NCBI GenBank assembly: GCA_031271065.1
Contig: JAISWP010000132.1
Location: forward strand, 1 to 8,182
DNA length: 8,182 nt
DNA from: Synergistaceae bacterium
Lineage (GTDB): Bacteria > Synergistota > Synergistia > Synergistales > Synergistaceae
Direction: 5' to 3'
Shown here: in pieces, positions 1 to 6,375 of the stretch
Numbering within the stretch: position 1 is the first letter of the stretch
Layout of the letters: each line of letters starts with the position of its first letter
Position numbers and translations under genes: made by a program
The notes under the pieces: model-generated
What the model was told of the DNA's origin: nothing
Databases searched by the model: none
What the model saw: only the letters and a program-made list of their open reading frames with translations

Positions 1-250
1 TCTCGCTGCCGAGGACAAAGTTCATCACGCCGTCGAACATCAGCGTCACTCCCGGGGTATTCCTGAGCAGAAGGCGGGTGTAAAAATTCGACAGATCTCT
101 CGCCGCTTCATTGGCGTTGCGGAGCCTCTCCGTCTGTTCGTGCATGACGACCAGAGCGCGATAGTCCCTTTCGAGCTTCTTATACTGCCTTTCCAGGCGT
201 CTGTATTCCTTTTCCGCGGATGCTTCGCCGTCCGGCTGCGTCACTGTCAT
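1..250 (-). CDS. N-terminal fragment of a coiled-coil/PAS-like signalling protein, probable sensor kinase (cut by window edge)
   Basis: Only the first 83 codons are present; the reading frame stays open to the edge of the window. It begins MTVTQPDGEASAEKEYRR. Residues about 12-57 are rich in Glu, Lys, Arg and Leu with heptad-like spacing, which suggests a signalling coiled coil. Residues about 58-83 (LLLRNTPGVTLMFDGVMNFV, then LGSE) resemble the start of a PAS domain, as in sensor kinases and diguanylate cyclases. No signal peptide or membrane segment is visible, so it looks cytoplasmic. The ATG lies 18 bp after the FIST gene stop, with AAGGA in the gap as ribosome binding site, so the two genes are very probably co-transcribed and the FIST protein may feed ligand information to it. 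The output domain is outside the window; histidine kinase is the likeliest guess, and a cyclase or response-regulator hybrid cannot be excluded. Confidence 0.6.
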   Translation of the reverse strand, partial: MTVTQPDGEASAEKEYRRLERQYKKLERDYRALVVMHEQTERLRNANEAARDLSNFYTRLLLRNTPGVTLMFDGVMNFVLGSE

Positions 251-268
251 ACGTCCCGTTTTATCCTT

Positions 269-1453
269 CTATAACATGCAAAAAGTTATGGAGCAGTTGT
301 GAAACCTGTTTGACACGTCGTCCTCCCCGTAACGGGCCGGACAGATTTCTCCGAGACAATAGGCGCCGGTGAGCGGCAGGCCCTCCGGCAGGAGAGATGA
401 GATGACGCGCCCCTCGGCCTCGGAATCTTTCCCCAGTATCATTGCCCTTCCGCTGCAGGATATGCAGAATATCGCGGAATACTCGTATTCCTTCTCGCCG
501 GCGTATATCTCCAAAAGCGAATTCATCGACTCCCCGCACGAGGCCATGATATCGCCGCTGCTGACCAGACAGATATTGGCGAGCGACCCGGTCGGCACGT
601 TTCCGAAAAAAGTTCCCGAACCGGTCTCGTGATCCAGGCTCAATATGTGGCGCATCAGGGGAGTCTCTCCGCCGCCGTCCATAGTGAGCATCATCGGGTA
701 AGAGGTGAAGGCGATGAGGGGGTCCTCCACATCGGTCCTGAGGCCGAAACCTTCGAGATACTGAACTAAAGTCTCGTCTCCCACCTGGTAGACGACGTTA
801 CCGTCGGCATTTACCACGCGCCTGATGCGCTCGGCGAATTTCGAGGTCACATGGCGGAGGACGAAAGCCGGTTTGACGTGTCCGGCAATTCCGAAAGCGG
901 CTAATCTGTCCTTGTACTCTCTGCCCGAACAGAATACTCTGGCGCGTTCGTAGTCGTAATCGTCGGAAGCTACCCCTCCCATCAGGGGCGTCCCGGCATA
1001 GAGCGAGGACAAGACGTCGGGGTACAGGTCGCCGGAAAAAGGCATCCCGTAGGGGCAGCAGATGAAAACGAGCTTCGGGGGGCCCGAAGGGGACGCTGTC
1101 CTTCTGTACGCGTCGGCTATGCGGCGCGGGGTATCTTCGGCGCCTTCCGAGAGCGGTTCCGAGACGGCGGTCGTAAATTCGCAGTCGTCCGCCGTGAGGA
1201 CGGAGAGGACCACCGCCGATTCATGGCGTCCATCCTCGTCGATAGGCGCAAGCGTGGTCATTCCGACGACGTCCATGTCCAAAAGACGCTTCAGCTCCCC
1301 GGAAAGAGACGCCCCGTCGGTATCGGCGTCGCAAAAGAGAACTCCTATTGAATTGCGCCGCAGCGGGAGTTTTTTTCTTATCGTATCTGACAGGCTCGCG
1401 GCTGTCTCTTTCCAATCCTCTATTTCATAGCTGATTGCGGACGCGCTCTTCAT
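269..1453 (-). CDS. FIST N/C domain signal-transduction protein
   Basis: A 394-residue protein that matches the FIST architecture: an N-terminal FIST domain (about residues 33-200) and a FIST_C domain (about 210-390). The C-terminal half carries typical landmarks: a Cys/Gly/Arg segment CISCSGRAMILG (330-341) and the closing pattern LTGAYCLGEICP (361-372) followed by a FHN motif (384-386). FIST domains are proposed sensory input modules for small ligands, possibly amino acids, and usually sit in or beside signalling proteins. No signal peptide or transmembrane segment is seen, so it should be cytoplasmic. The ATG at 1453 is preceded by a G-rich tract (GTGGGGG) about 7 bp upstream. The gene has its own AT-rich upstream region with a TATAAT hexamer and a palindrome, and it is followed 18 bp later by a probable sensor kinase. 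The ligand is unknown. The protein is unusually Cys-rich (for example 131-132, 330, 333, 366, 371, 387, 392). Confidence 0.93.
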   Translation of the reverse strand: MKSASAISYEIEDWKETAASLSDTIRKKLPLRRNSIGVLFCDADTDGASLSGELKRLLDMDVVGMTTLAPIDEDGRHESAVVLSVLTADDCEFTTAVSEPLSEGAEDTPRRIADAYRRTASPSGPPKLVFICCPYGMPFSGDLYPDVLSSLYAGTPLMGGVASDDYDYERARVFCSGREYKDRLAAFGIAGHVKPAFVLRHVTSKFAERIRRVVNADGNVVYQVGDETLVQYLEGFGLRTDVEDPLIAFTSYPMMLTMDGGGETPLMRHILSLDHETGSGTFFGNVPTGSLANICLVSSGDIMASCGESMNSLLEIYAGEKEYEYSAIFCISCSGRAMILGKDSEAEGRVISSLLPEGLPLTGAYCLGEICPARYGEDDVSNRFHNCSITFCML

Positions 1454-1479
1454 GGATATACCCCCACCCTCTGTGCCGC

Positions 1480-1491
1480 GTAATATATTAC
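1480..1491. promoter_or_regulatory. Perfect 12-bp palindrome upstream of the FIST gene
   Basis: GTAATATATTAC is a perfect inverted repeat, 26 bp upstream of the FIST start codon and downstream of the predicted -10 box. Its position would suit an operator in the leader. It is short and AT-rich in an AT-rich stretch, so it may be chance. Confidence 0.25.
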
Positions 1492-1545
1492 CATTTTTTT
1501 TAAAATTAATGAGCTTAAAAAAACATTTCAGGAAATTTATTTAAA

Positions 1546-1551
1546 ATTATA
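1546..1551 (-). promoter_or_regulatory. Candidate -10 box (TATAAT) of the FIST/kinase operon
   Basis: The minus strand reads GGTGTATAATTTTAAA, a perfect TATAAT hexamer. Transcription would start near 1539 and give a leader of about 86 nt before the FIST ATG. No good -35 match lies 16-18 bp upstream (TACATT is the best at 17), so an activator may be needed. The AT-rich stretch 1492-1550 fits a promoter/leader region. Confidence 0.4.
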
Positions 1552-1580
1552 CACCGGGAAGAGGGATAAATGTATAACTT

Positions 1581-1609
1581 TTGACCGGAAGCTCGTCGGT
1601 TCATAAACA
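1581..1609 (+). promoter_or_regulatory. Candidate plus-strand promoter for a small RNA
   Basis: The plus strand carries TTGACC (1581-1586, five of six matches to the -35 consensus), then exactly 17 bp, then TAAACA (1604-1609, a weak -10 with three of six matches). Transcription would begin near 1616 and run into the strong terminator at 1699-1736. No plus-strand gene uses it. The -10 match is poor, so this is tentative. Confidence 0.25.
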
Positions 1610-1615
1610 TCCGCG

Positions 1616-1736
1616 GCGCCCGAACGAGAGCCGCGGTTTCGCGTCGAACCTGCCGGACGCCGGCTGATCTAAAATCAGAGGTATGAAGGGTTCCGCAGAA
1701 AGCGCCCCGGGATTATCCCCGGGGCGCTTTTTTTTT
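1616..1736 (+). ncRNA. Candidate structured small RNA between pilQ and the FIST gene
   Basis: This non-coding stretch of about 120 bases contains a series of stem-loops that would form in a plus-strand transcript: CCGCGGC (1611-1617) with GCCGCGG (1630-1636), GCCGG (1652-1656) with CCGGC (1660-1664), CTGAT (1664-1668) with ATCAG (1674-1678), and a final 13-bp GC-rich hairpin followed by a T-tract. The first stem begins just before the predicted start site, so the true 5' end may lie a few bases upstream. A promoter-like sequence sits immediately upstream. I recognise no known RNA family. The reverse strand would form the same hairpins and could act as a pilQ 3' UTR, so the strand is inferred only from the T-tract and promoter. 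No convincing open reading frame lies inside it. Confidence 0.3.
1699..1736 (+). terminator. Strong intrinsic terminator, T-tract on the plus strand
   Basis: AAAGCGCCCCGGG (1699-1711) pairs with CCCGGGGCGCTTT (1718-1730) around the loop ATTATC, a perfect 13-bp stem. On the plus strand T1731-1736 continue the T-run beyond the stem. On the minus strand the same hairpin comes 15 bp after the pilQ stop codon but is followed by CTGCGG, not a U-tract. It may still stall or protect the pilQ transcript end, but as a terminator it faces the plus strand. Confidence 0.8.
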
Positions 1737-1745
1737 AAAATCCAC

Positions 1746-3638
1746 TTATTGGAAAGATGTTTTTCTCAAGTCGAAGGTGTCCATCTTGTCGTCCGGTACA
1801 TCGAGTATGTACGGGATGACTATCATCGCGACCTCGTTCTTGTTTCTCTCGTCGTGCCTGTAGGTGAGCAGATCTCCCAGAAGGGGAATATATCCTATCA
1901 CGGGGAGCCTGCGGCGTTCCTGAGTCTTTATGTCCTGATACAGGCCTCCGACCACGAAGGGCTCCCCGTTTCGCACCCGGACCGTGGTCTCCACGCTGCG
2001 GTTCGCTACTTCAGGAGTCTGAGCGCCCATACCGGCCTGCCTCATACCGACCAGAATGGCGGCCTCTATCTGTATCTTTATCGTGACGAATCCGTCCCTG
2101 CCTATGACCGGGAGGAAATTTATATGGGGCCCGTAGGACACCTGAGCAATGGTCACATTTCCGTTAGAATCAATGCCGCTGGCGTAGCTGGTCGTAGTGG
2201 AGAGGTTGATATCCGCCTCCTGACCGTCCAGCGTTATCACGCTGGGATTCGCCAGGTTCTTGCCCTTGCCCTGCTGCTCCATGGTGCTGAGACCGGCGGA
2301 CAATAACTTCATGCTGTTTACCGTTTCGAGAATCGGGCTCCCTCCTATGGACCCTCCGACCGGCAGAGACCAGTCGTCCCACTCGAAGCCGTTCGTGGAG
2401 TAATTGTAACCGGCGTTGAGCCCGCCGCTGCCGGTAAAGCTGGCTATCCAGTGATTGTACACAGCGGTCATCAGGCTTTGCAGGTCCTGATAGCCGCCGT
2501 CCGTCACCTCGAAAATCCTCGCCTCCAGCATCACCTGACGCCCCGGATGATCGAGCTTCTCCAGGAGTTCCGCCACTTCCCTGTGCTGTTCCTCGGTGGC
2601 GGTCACATACAGCTGACGGTTCCTGGCGTCGAGAGAGGGGGGTTTGGAGAGAGATATGAGCCCCGTCAGTGTGGCCGTCAGATCACTTCTCACATTTCCG
2701 GATTCGTCGATGGCGTACGACAGGCTGTAGGCCCTCACGATCTCCGTGCCGAGCGTCTGCCCCAGGCTCTCGGCGGCGCCTACCACCAGCATTCCGTCCA
2801 CGACCTTGTAGCTGAGCCCGGAGTTCCTGAGAAGATACGAGAAGGCCGTATTGTATGGCACTCCCTTGAAAGAAAATGTGACCGGCATATCGGGAACCGA
2901 TTTGTCCAGAAGCAGGTTCAGCTTCTGCATGTCGGCGAGCATCCTGAATACCGACTTGATATCGGCGTCACGCAGTTCGAGGGTGACGGGAGACGTGATG
3001 CCCATCGGATCGCCTTTGGGGTACTGCACGGGTTTTTCAGGCGCGGGCGCGGGCTTTTCCGGCGCGTACACCTTGAGCATTATCACCATCTCGTCCACCC
3101 CGGCGACGCCCTGTATCCTGTCGACCACAAGGGGCTGGCTCGACGTGAATGTCATCCTCATGCTGTCCGCGTCCACCGGGTCGACGTTGATCCTCGTGAG
3201 CAGGGGTAAATCGTACTGCTTCCACCACGAATCGGTGGCGGGAGGGGTCGGGGCGAACACGTCCCAGTCGTAACCGGCCCACCAGTCGCGCTTGTCCGCC
3301 GACTGAGGGAACCTCACTCCGTCCCAGTGAAGCACCAGTTTGGCCTCTCCCGGAGCCGACGCCGCCCGGGGCAGAGGAAGCTCGTACCCGCGGACTCTGA
3401 CGACGAGAGAAACGCCGCCCCCCTGCGTGACCTGGACGGCCGCCAGGACAGGGGTTATTTTCGTATTCATGGTCAATCCCGGAGGAACGTCCCTTTTAGC
3501 CGCCTCGAGAGGCCCCGGGAGGATGAGGCTCAAAAAAAATACAATGACAATGGCCGGCAAGAGATAAAGCTCAGGAGAAAAACGTCCGCTTATGCCGGAC
3601 CTCGTCACAACGAGACCTGATAACTTTTTCTCATCCAT
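1746..3638 (-). CDS. pilQ: Type IV pilus outer-membrane secretin PilQ
   Basis: A 630-residue secretin, which should form the multimeric outer-membrane channel through which the pilus exits. A hydrophobic export segment covers about residues 24-40, after a long charged N-terminus, with a plausible cleavage near LEA-AKR (44-49). The N-terminal periplasmic part (about 60-190) looks like one beta-rich AMIN-like region, unusually rich in Trp (119, 120, 125, 138, 139). A Pro/Lys linker (192-208) leads to an N0/STN domain (about 217-288) and an N1-type domain (about 299-364). The secretin core starts at VMLEARIFEVTD (369-380) and contains NPSVITLDGQEADI (464-477), VVGGL (562-566) and the signature LPVIGYIPLLGDL (578-590), ending with EVAMIVIPYIL (602-612). 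The ATG is preceded by AGGAG about 12 bp upstream, and the start overlaps the PilP-like gene by 34 bp, so translation is probably coupled. It is the last gene of the pil operon. Confidence 0.96.
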   Translation of the reverse strand: MDEKKLSGLVVTRSGISGRFSPELYLLPAIVIVFFLSLILPGPLEAAKRDVPPGLTMNTKITPVLAAVQVTQGGGVSLVVRVRGYELPLPRAASAPGEAKLVLHWDGVRFPQSADKRDWWAGYDWDVFAPTPPATDSWWKQYDLPLLTRINVDPVDADSMRMTFTSSQPLVVDRIQGVAGVDEMVIMLKVYAPEKPAPAPEKPVQYPKGDPMGITSPVTLELRDADIKSVFRMLADMQKLNLLLDKSVPDMPVTFSFKGVPYNTAFSYLLRNSGLSYKVVDGMLVVGAAESLGQTLGTEIVRAYSLSYAIDESGNVRSDLTATLTGLISLSKPPSLDARNRQLYVTATEEQHREVAELLEKLDHPGRQVMLEARIFEVTDGGYQDLQSLMTAVYNHWIASFTGSGGLNAGYNYSTNGFEWDDWSLPVGGSIGGSPILETVNSMKLLSAGLSTMEQQGKGKNLANPSVITLDGQEADINLSTTTSYASGIDSNGNVTIAQVSYGPHINFLPVIGRDGFVTIKIQIEAAILVGMRQAGMGAQTPEVANRSVETTVRVRNGEPFVVGGLYQDIKTQERRRLPVIGYIPLLGDLLTYRHDERNKNEVAMIVIPYILDVPDDKMDTFDLRKTSFQ

Positions 3639-4201
3639 GTGAAAGTCACACTCCTCGCATCTATTTTGGTTATTCTCGCCGAGCCGCCCGAGAATTTCGT
3701 GCCCTGTCTCACTAAAACTCCGTCCTCGCCGTCTATGCTGACGATGGCCGCCCTGTCGGCGTCCGTGATCATAATGGCGACCACTGTGACCATGGGCGGA
3801 TCCGGTTCTATCACTATATCAGATCCCGGAGACGGCGCGACCGACGGGACCAGGGCCATAGGAATATCGAGCGGGAATTTGCTCTGGACCTCGGCGAGAA
3901 AAGCGACCCTCATGGCCTGGCTGGACGCCCTGGTGAGACTGGAAAGGCCCTGCTCGGCCTCTTCTATGTCCTTCTTCTCTTTTTCCGCAACCGGGTCGGG
4001 CACCCTCACCTCCATCTGAGCGTCCTGCATGGCCGCTTCGTTTTGATCGAGCAATTGCATGGTCGTCCAGAAAAAATACACGCTTCCGGCACAGCATGCC
4101 ACGAGAAGCACTATGCGAAGAAGTTTTTTGGAGCTGGGCTCCCCTCCGCCCCGCATCTGTTTGCTTCTGGATACGGGAGCCGTTTTTTTCGCTTCAGCCA
4201 T
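3605..4201 (-). CDS. PilP/GspC-like periplasmic pilus alignment protein
   Basis: A 198-residue protein in the position normally held by pilP, between pilO and pilQ. A basic cytoplasmic N-terminus (1-29) is followed by a hydrophobic segment (about 30-48) and an acidic, coiled-coil-prone periplasmic stretch (about 52-95). The C-terminal domain (about 138-198: VTVVAIMITDADRAAIVSID, then DGVLVRQGTKFSGGSARITKI) has the small beta-barrel pattern of PilP and of the GspC homology region, which contacts the secretin N0 domain. Classical PilP is a lipoprotein. Here LVAC (33-36) resembles a lipobox, but it lies inside a longer hydrophobic stretch after an unusually long N-region, so a membrane anchor as in GspC seems likelier. 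GGGAGGT lies about 8 bp upstream of the ATG. The gene starts 15 bp after pilO and overlaps pilQ by 34 bp. Function rests on position and fold pattern; sequence similarity is weak by eye. Confidence 0.75.
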   Translation of the reverse strand: MAEAKKTAPVSRSKQMRGGGEPSSKKLLRIVLLVACCAGSVYFFWTTMQLLDQNEAAMQDAQMEVRVPDPVAEKEKKDIEEAEQGLSSLTRASSQAMRVAFLAEVQSKFPLDIPMALVPSVAPSPGSDIVIEPDPPMVTVVAIMITDADRAAIVSIDGEDGVLVRQGTKFSGGSARITKIDARSVTFTWMRKSYQVSL

Positions 4202-4216
4202 AAAAAATGACCTCCC

Positions 4217-4732
4217 CTAGCTTTGAGCCGTGCTGACGATGCTCATGTTGCCCTCTACGACCCCGCCCCCGACGGCGTTCAGCCTCAGTTCCGACATTCT
4301 CATTATATAGTGGCTTTCGCGTATTGCCGCAAGCGCCTTAATGACGTTGTAATACGGCCCCTTGAACCGTATCGTCAGCACGAAATTGCCGCCGGGCTGC
4401 ACCTCTCGGTTCGGGCTGGTGTTGGTGAATTCTATCTGATAATTGGTGAGCACAGCCGCAAGAGCGGTGAAGAGCTCCCGTCCGTTCAGCGGAAACTGCC
4501 TCTCGGTCCCGCCCTGGCCGGTCGCGAGCCGCTCGAAAACCGCGTACCGCTCGGAGAGGGAGCGCTGAGCGCCGAGCTGCTTCTGATCCTGGGCTAAAGA
4601 CGACTGGAGAGATATCAGCTGTTCGCTGGCGCCTCGCAGGGTATGCTGCAGGACGAACTGCGCCGCGAGGAGGAGCACCACGGAGAAGAACATCAGCACC
4701 CCGTACATCTTCTGCTGTTTTTCAGGCGTCAC
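4217..4732 (-). CDS. pilO: PilO-like inner-membrane pilus alignment protein
   Basis: A 171-residue protein with a short cytoplasmic N-terminus, one transmembrane helix (about 10-31, YGVLMFFSVVLLLAAQFVL), a periplasmic coiled coil (about 33-70, Gln/Leu-rich) and a C-terminal ferredoxin-like alpha/beta domain (about 78-168). That domain contains the PilO-like pattern NFVLTIRFKGPYYNVIKALA (115-134). PilO forms heterodimers with PilN and links the cytoplasmic PilM to PilP. At 171 residues it is somewhat short for the family. The start is GTG, 2 bp after the pilN stop codon, with a purine-rich AAGGGGGG as ribosome binding site inside the pilN end, which indicates tight translational coupling. The family is divergent, so the assignment relies on topology, order and the conserved segment together. 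Confidence 0.85.
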   Translation of the reverse strand: MTPEKQQKMYGVLMFFSVVLLLAAQFVLQHTLRGASEQLISLQSSLAQDQKQLGAQRSLSERYAVFERLATGQGGTERQFPLNGRELFTALAAVLTNYQIEFTNTSPNREVQPGGNFVLTIRFKGPYYNVIKALAAIRESHYIMRMSELRLNAVGGGVVEGNMSIVSTAQS

Positions 4733-4734
4733 CG

Positions 4735-5352
4735 TCAGTTCCCCCCTTCCGCGGGGATCGGCGAGGCCGTTTGCTGACTGGGATCGTCGGCTGCTATATC
4801 GAGCATCTTTCTTATGCTGCAGCTCACCTGAAAATCGGATACCGGCCTCGAACCCAGCACTGACTTTGTGGTCACTGGCGAGTCCACCTTCGTCACGATA
4901 TATTTCATGGCGTCCATCTTAGCGGCGAAGGATATTATCTCCGCGTCCGTCACGGCGGAGCCGATCATCAAGACACTGCCCGGCCTGACCTCGAGGCTCG
5001 ATATCTTGAGCCCCTGAGGGACCGCGTCCTCCAGCGCCCTCATGAATTCGACCGCGGGGAGCTCCTCCCTCGTGAATTCGAGATACGCCACCACGCGGGT
5101 CTTCAGCGCCTGCATCCTCTTGACGTTGGCCACTATTCCGGCAAGCTGGTCGCGCACCGACATCTGCTCCCCGGTCGCCGCGGTGAGTTCCGTGCGCACC
5201 CTGAAATAATTCAGCGCGGTAAAACCTATATTGTAGATCGACGAAATTATAAAGAGCAGGAAAAGCAGCAGACTGAGAACTCTGGCGATATCCACCCTCT
5301 GGGACTGGAGCGCGACCAGATGAGGGGGCCTTAAATCGAATAAAACCTGCAT
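4735..5352 (-). CDS. pilN: PilN-like inner-membrane pilus alignment protein
   Basis: A 205-residue protein with a 23-residue cytoplasmic tail, a transmembrane helix (about 24-47, RVLSLLLFLLFIISSIYNIG region), a coiled coil (about 50-95) and a periplasmic ferredoxin-like domain (about 98-182). The segment EDAVPQGLKISSLEVRPGSV (107-126), followed by a GSAVTDAEI stretch (131-139), is typical of the PilN family. PilN binds PilM through its cytoplasmic tail and PilO through the periplasmic part. The usual tail motif INLLP (or INFLP) is not present: the start reads MQVLFDLRPPHLV, which may be a diverged version. A disordered Ser/Pro/Gly tail closes the protein. The ATG lies 3 bp after the pilM stop; GGAGGTG inside the end of pilM serves as ribosome binding site, so translation is coupled. 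Confidence 0.9.
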   Translation of the reverse strand: MQVLFDLRPPHLVALQSQRVDIARVLSLLLFLLFIISSIYNIGFTALNYFRVRTELTAATGEQMSVRDQLAGIVANVKRMQALKTRVVAYLEFTREELPAVEFMRALEDAVPQGLKISSLEVRPGSVLMIGSAVTDAEIISFAAKMDAMKYIVTKVDSPVTTKSVLGSRPVSDFQVSCSIRKMLDIAADDPSQQTASPIPAEGGN

Positions 5353-5355
5353 CCC

Positions 5356-6321
5356 TTACTTCACCTCCGACGGCCGGAGCGCCAGGCCCAAAGCCACTTC
5401 CCAGCCATAAGTCTGCTTGGGCTGGTTCCCTATGGTCCACATCTCCCACGGGTTGACGGTCTCGACAGGAGAATTGACCATGTCCTCGACGCTCGTCTTA
5501 AGCGACTGGGAGTGGGTGAGGCCGTAACCGCCCAAATACACTTTATCGGCGACAAAACCTCTCATCTGGGTCGTGGCGAACTTTATCGTGGCCTGCAGGT
5601 CGCGTGTGAAATTAGCCACGTTCCTCCCGGAAGGGTCGTCGGCCGCGAAAGCCTGTGTCGTGTTCCTGTATACAATGCCGTTGTCCCGGTAAGACGCCAC
5701 TATGATGCTGCTGACGAGACCGGCGAGGGCGTACACGTTGAAACCGGACGGATATCCCGGACCCATGAGACACCTCAGCATGGCGACAGGAGCCGGCTCC
5801 ACTCCGCTCAGTCTGAGGCCGTGCTTGAAAGCCGCCATCATGAGGTTTTCGACGGTGGCTACCCGCACCGCCGAAGCTATGCACTGGGTGATCGCGCCGG
5901 CGACCACGTCGTCCTCCGTTCCGGGCCTGTCTATCAGGGCCACGTCATAAATGGCCTCGTCGACAGGGATCGGGAAGAACTTATCGAACTCGAACCTGAA
6001 TGATTCTTTTATATCGCCGATATCCATCTGGGGCAGCTCGACGGTACGCAGCAGAACATCCTTGGACTGGATGCCCGCGTACACGCGATCGGCCCACTTC
6101 TTTCCCGCCTGTTTCCTCAGGACTTTTAAATTATCCTCTATAGCCTCCTGATTGGCGAAAACTTCACCGCCGGCAGATCCTGTATCATAGGGAGCGTCTA
6201 TGCACTCTTCGAGGCGATACGTCTTTCCGCTCTGTCTGGAGAGCACGACGTACTGCATCACTCCTCCAAAGATAAAGAGGCCCCCGCGGGTTTTTCCCTC
6301 TTTCCCTCCAAATAACGCCAT
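5356..6321 (-). CDS. pilM: PilM-like cytoplasmic actin-fold protein, degenerate nucleotide site
   Basis: A 321-residue protein without membrane segments, the first gene of the pil operon. PilM is an actin-like cytoplasmic protein that binds the PilN tail and couples the alignment complex to the pilus motors. Family features visible here are the segment VELPQMDIGDIKESFRFEFD (94-113) followed by the proline-containing KFFPIPVDEAIYDV stretch, VEPAPVAMLR (174-183), the adenosine-loop-like VYLGGYG (261-267), NPWE (290-293) and the closing GLALR (312-316). The two phosphate loops are abnormal: the site where PilM usually has GLDIG reads GLFIF (14-18), and the second DIG-type loop reads ALAGLVSS (198-205). 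This may be a non-catalytic version. The ATG is preceded by a strong GGAGGGGG ribosome binding site 5 bp upstream and a consensus-like promoter. Confidence 0.92.
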   Translation of the reverse strand: MALFGGKEGKTRGGLFIFGGVMQYVVLSRQSGKTYRLEECIDAPYDTGSAGGEVFANQEAIEDNLKVLRKQAGKKWADRVYAGIQSKDVLLRTVELPQMDIGDIKESFRFEFDKFFPIPVDEAIYDVALIDRPGTEDDVVAGAITQCIASAVRVATVENLMMAAFKHGLRLSGVEPAPVAMLRCLMGPGYPSGFNVYALAGLVSSIIVASYRDNGIVYRNTTQAFAADDPSGRNVANFTRDLQATIKFATTQMRGFVADKVYLGGYGLTHSQSLKTSVEDMVNSPVETVNPWEMWTIGNQPKQTYGWEVALGLALRPSEVK

Positions 6322-6361
6322 ACTGGCCCCCTCCGGTCCCGGTGAACCCCTGCAGCTTATT

Positions 6362-6370
6362 GTACTGTAC
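6362..6370. promoter_or_regulatory. Palindrome GTACTGTAC at the predicted pil transcription start
   Basis: GTAC-T-GTAC is an inverted repeat with one central base. It covers the expected transcription start of the pil operon (about 6369), just downstream of the -10 box. A repressor bound here would block transcription. The element is short, so this is only suggestive. Confidence 0.25.
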
Positions 6371-6375
6371 TATGG

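Noticed and set aside
1591..1680. tRNA-like fragments in the pilQ-FIST gap (an AGCTCGTCGG...TTCATAA stretch resembling initiator tRNA, and on the other strand a CTGA-loop-TCAG arm followed by a CCGG-CGT-CCGG arm and GGTTCGAC).
   Set aside because: No complete cloverleaf can be closed on either strand: the anticodon stem of the first fragment does not pair, the T-stem of the second lacks its partner strand, and no acceptor stem or D-arm is visible.
1701..1728. The strong hairpin as a normal minus-strand terminator of the pil operon.
   Set aside because: On the minus strand the stem is followed by CTGCGG and not by a U-tract, so intrinsic termination in that direction should be poor; it may only stabilise the transcript end.
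1776..1797. A GACAAGAT match inside the pilQ coding sequence, resembling the first half of the shared 22-bp element.
   Set aside because: The second half (ATCGYGGT) is absent at the required spacing, and the bases encode Asp-Lys-Met-Asp near the PilQ C-terminus.
1683..2306. Long plus-strand open frame opposite the end of pilQ.
   Set aside because: It lies antisense to a clear secretin gene, starts within the hairpin region without a ribosome binding site, and its product resembles no protein family.
2451..3209. Long plus-strand open frame opposite pilQ (252 codons).
   Set aside because: It is a shadow of the GC-rich pilQ codons; its His/Arg/Val-rich composition is typical of an antisense frame.
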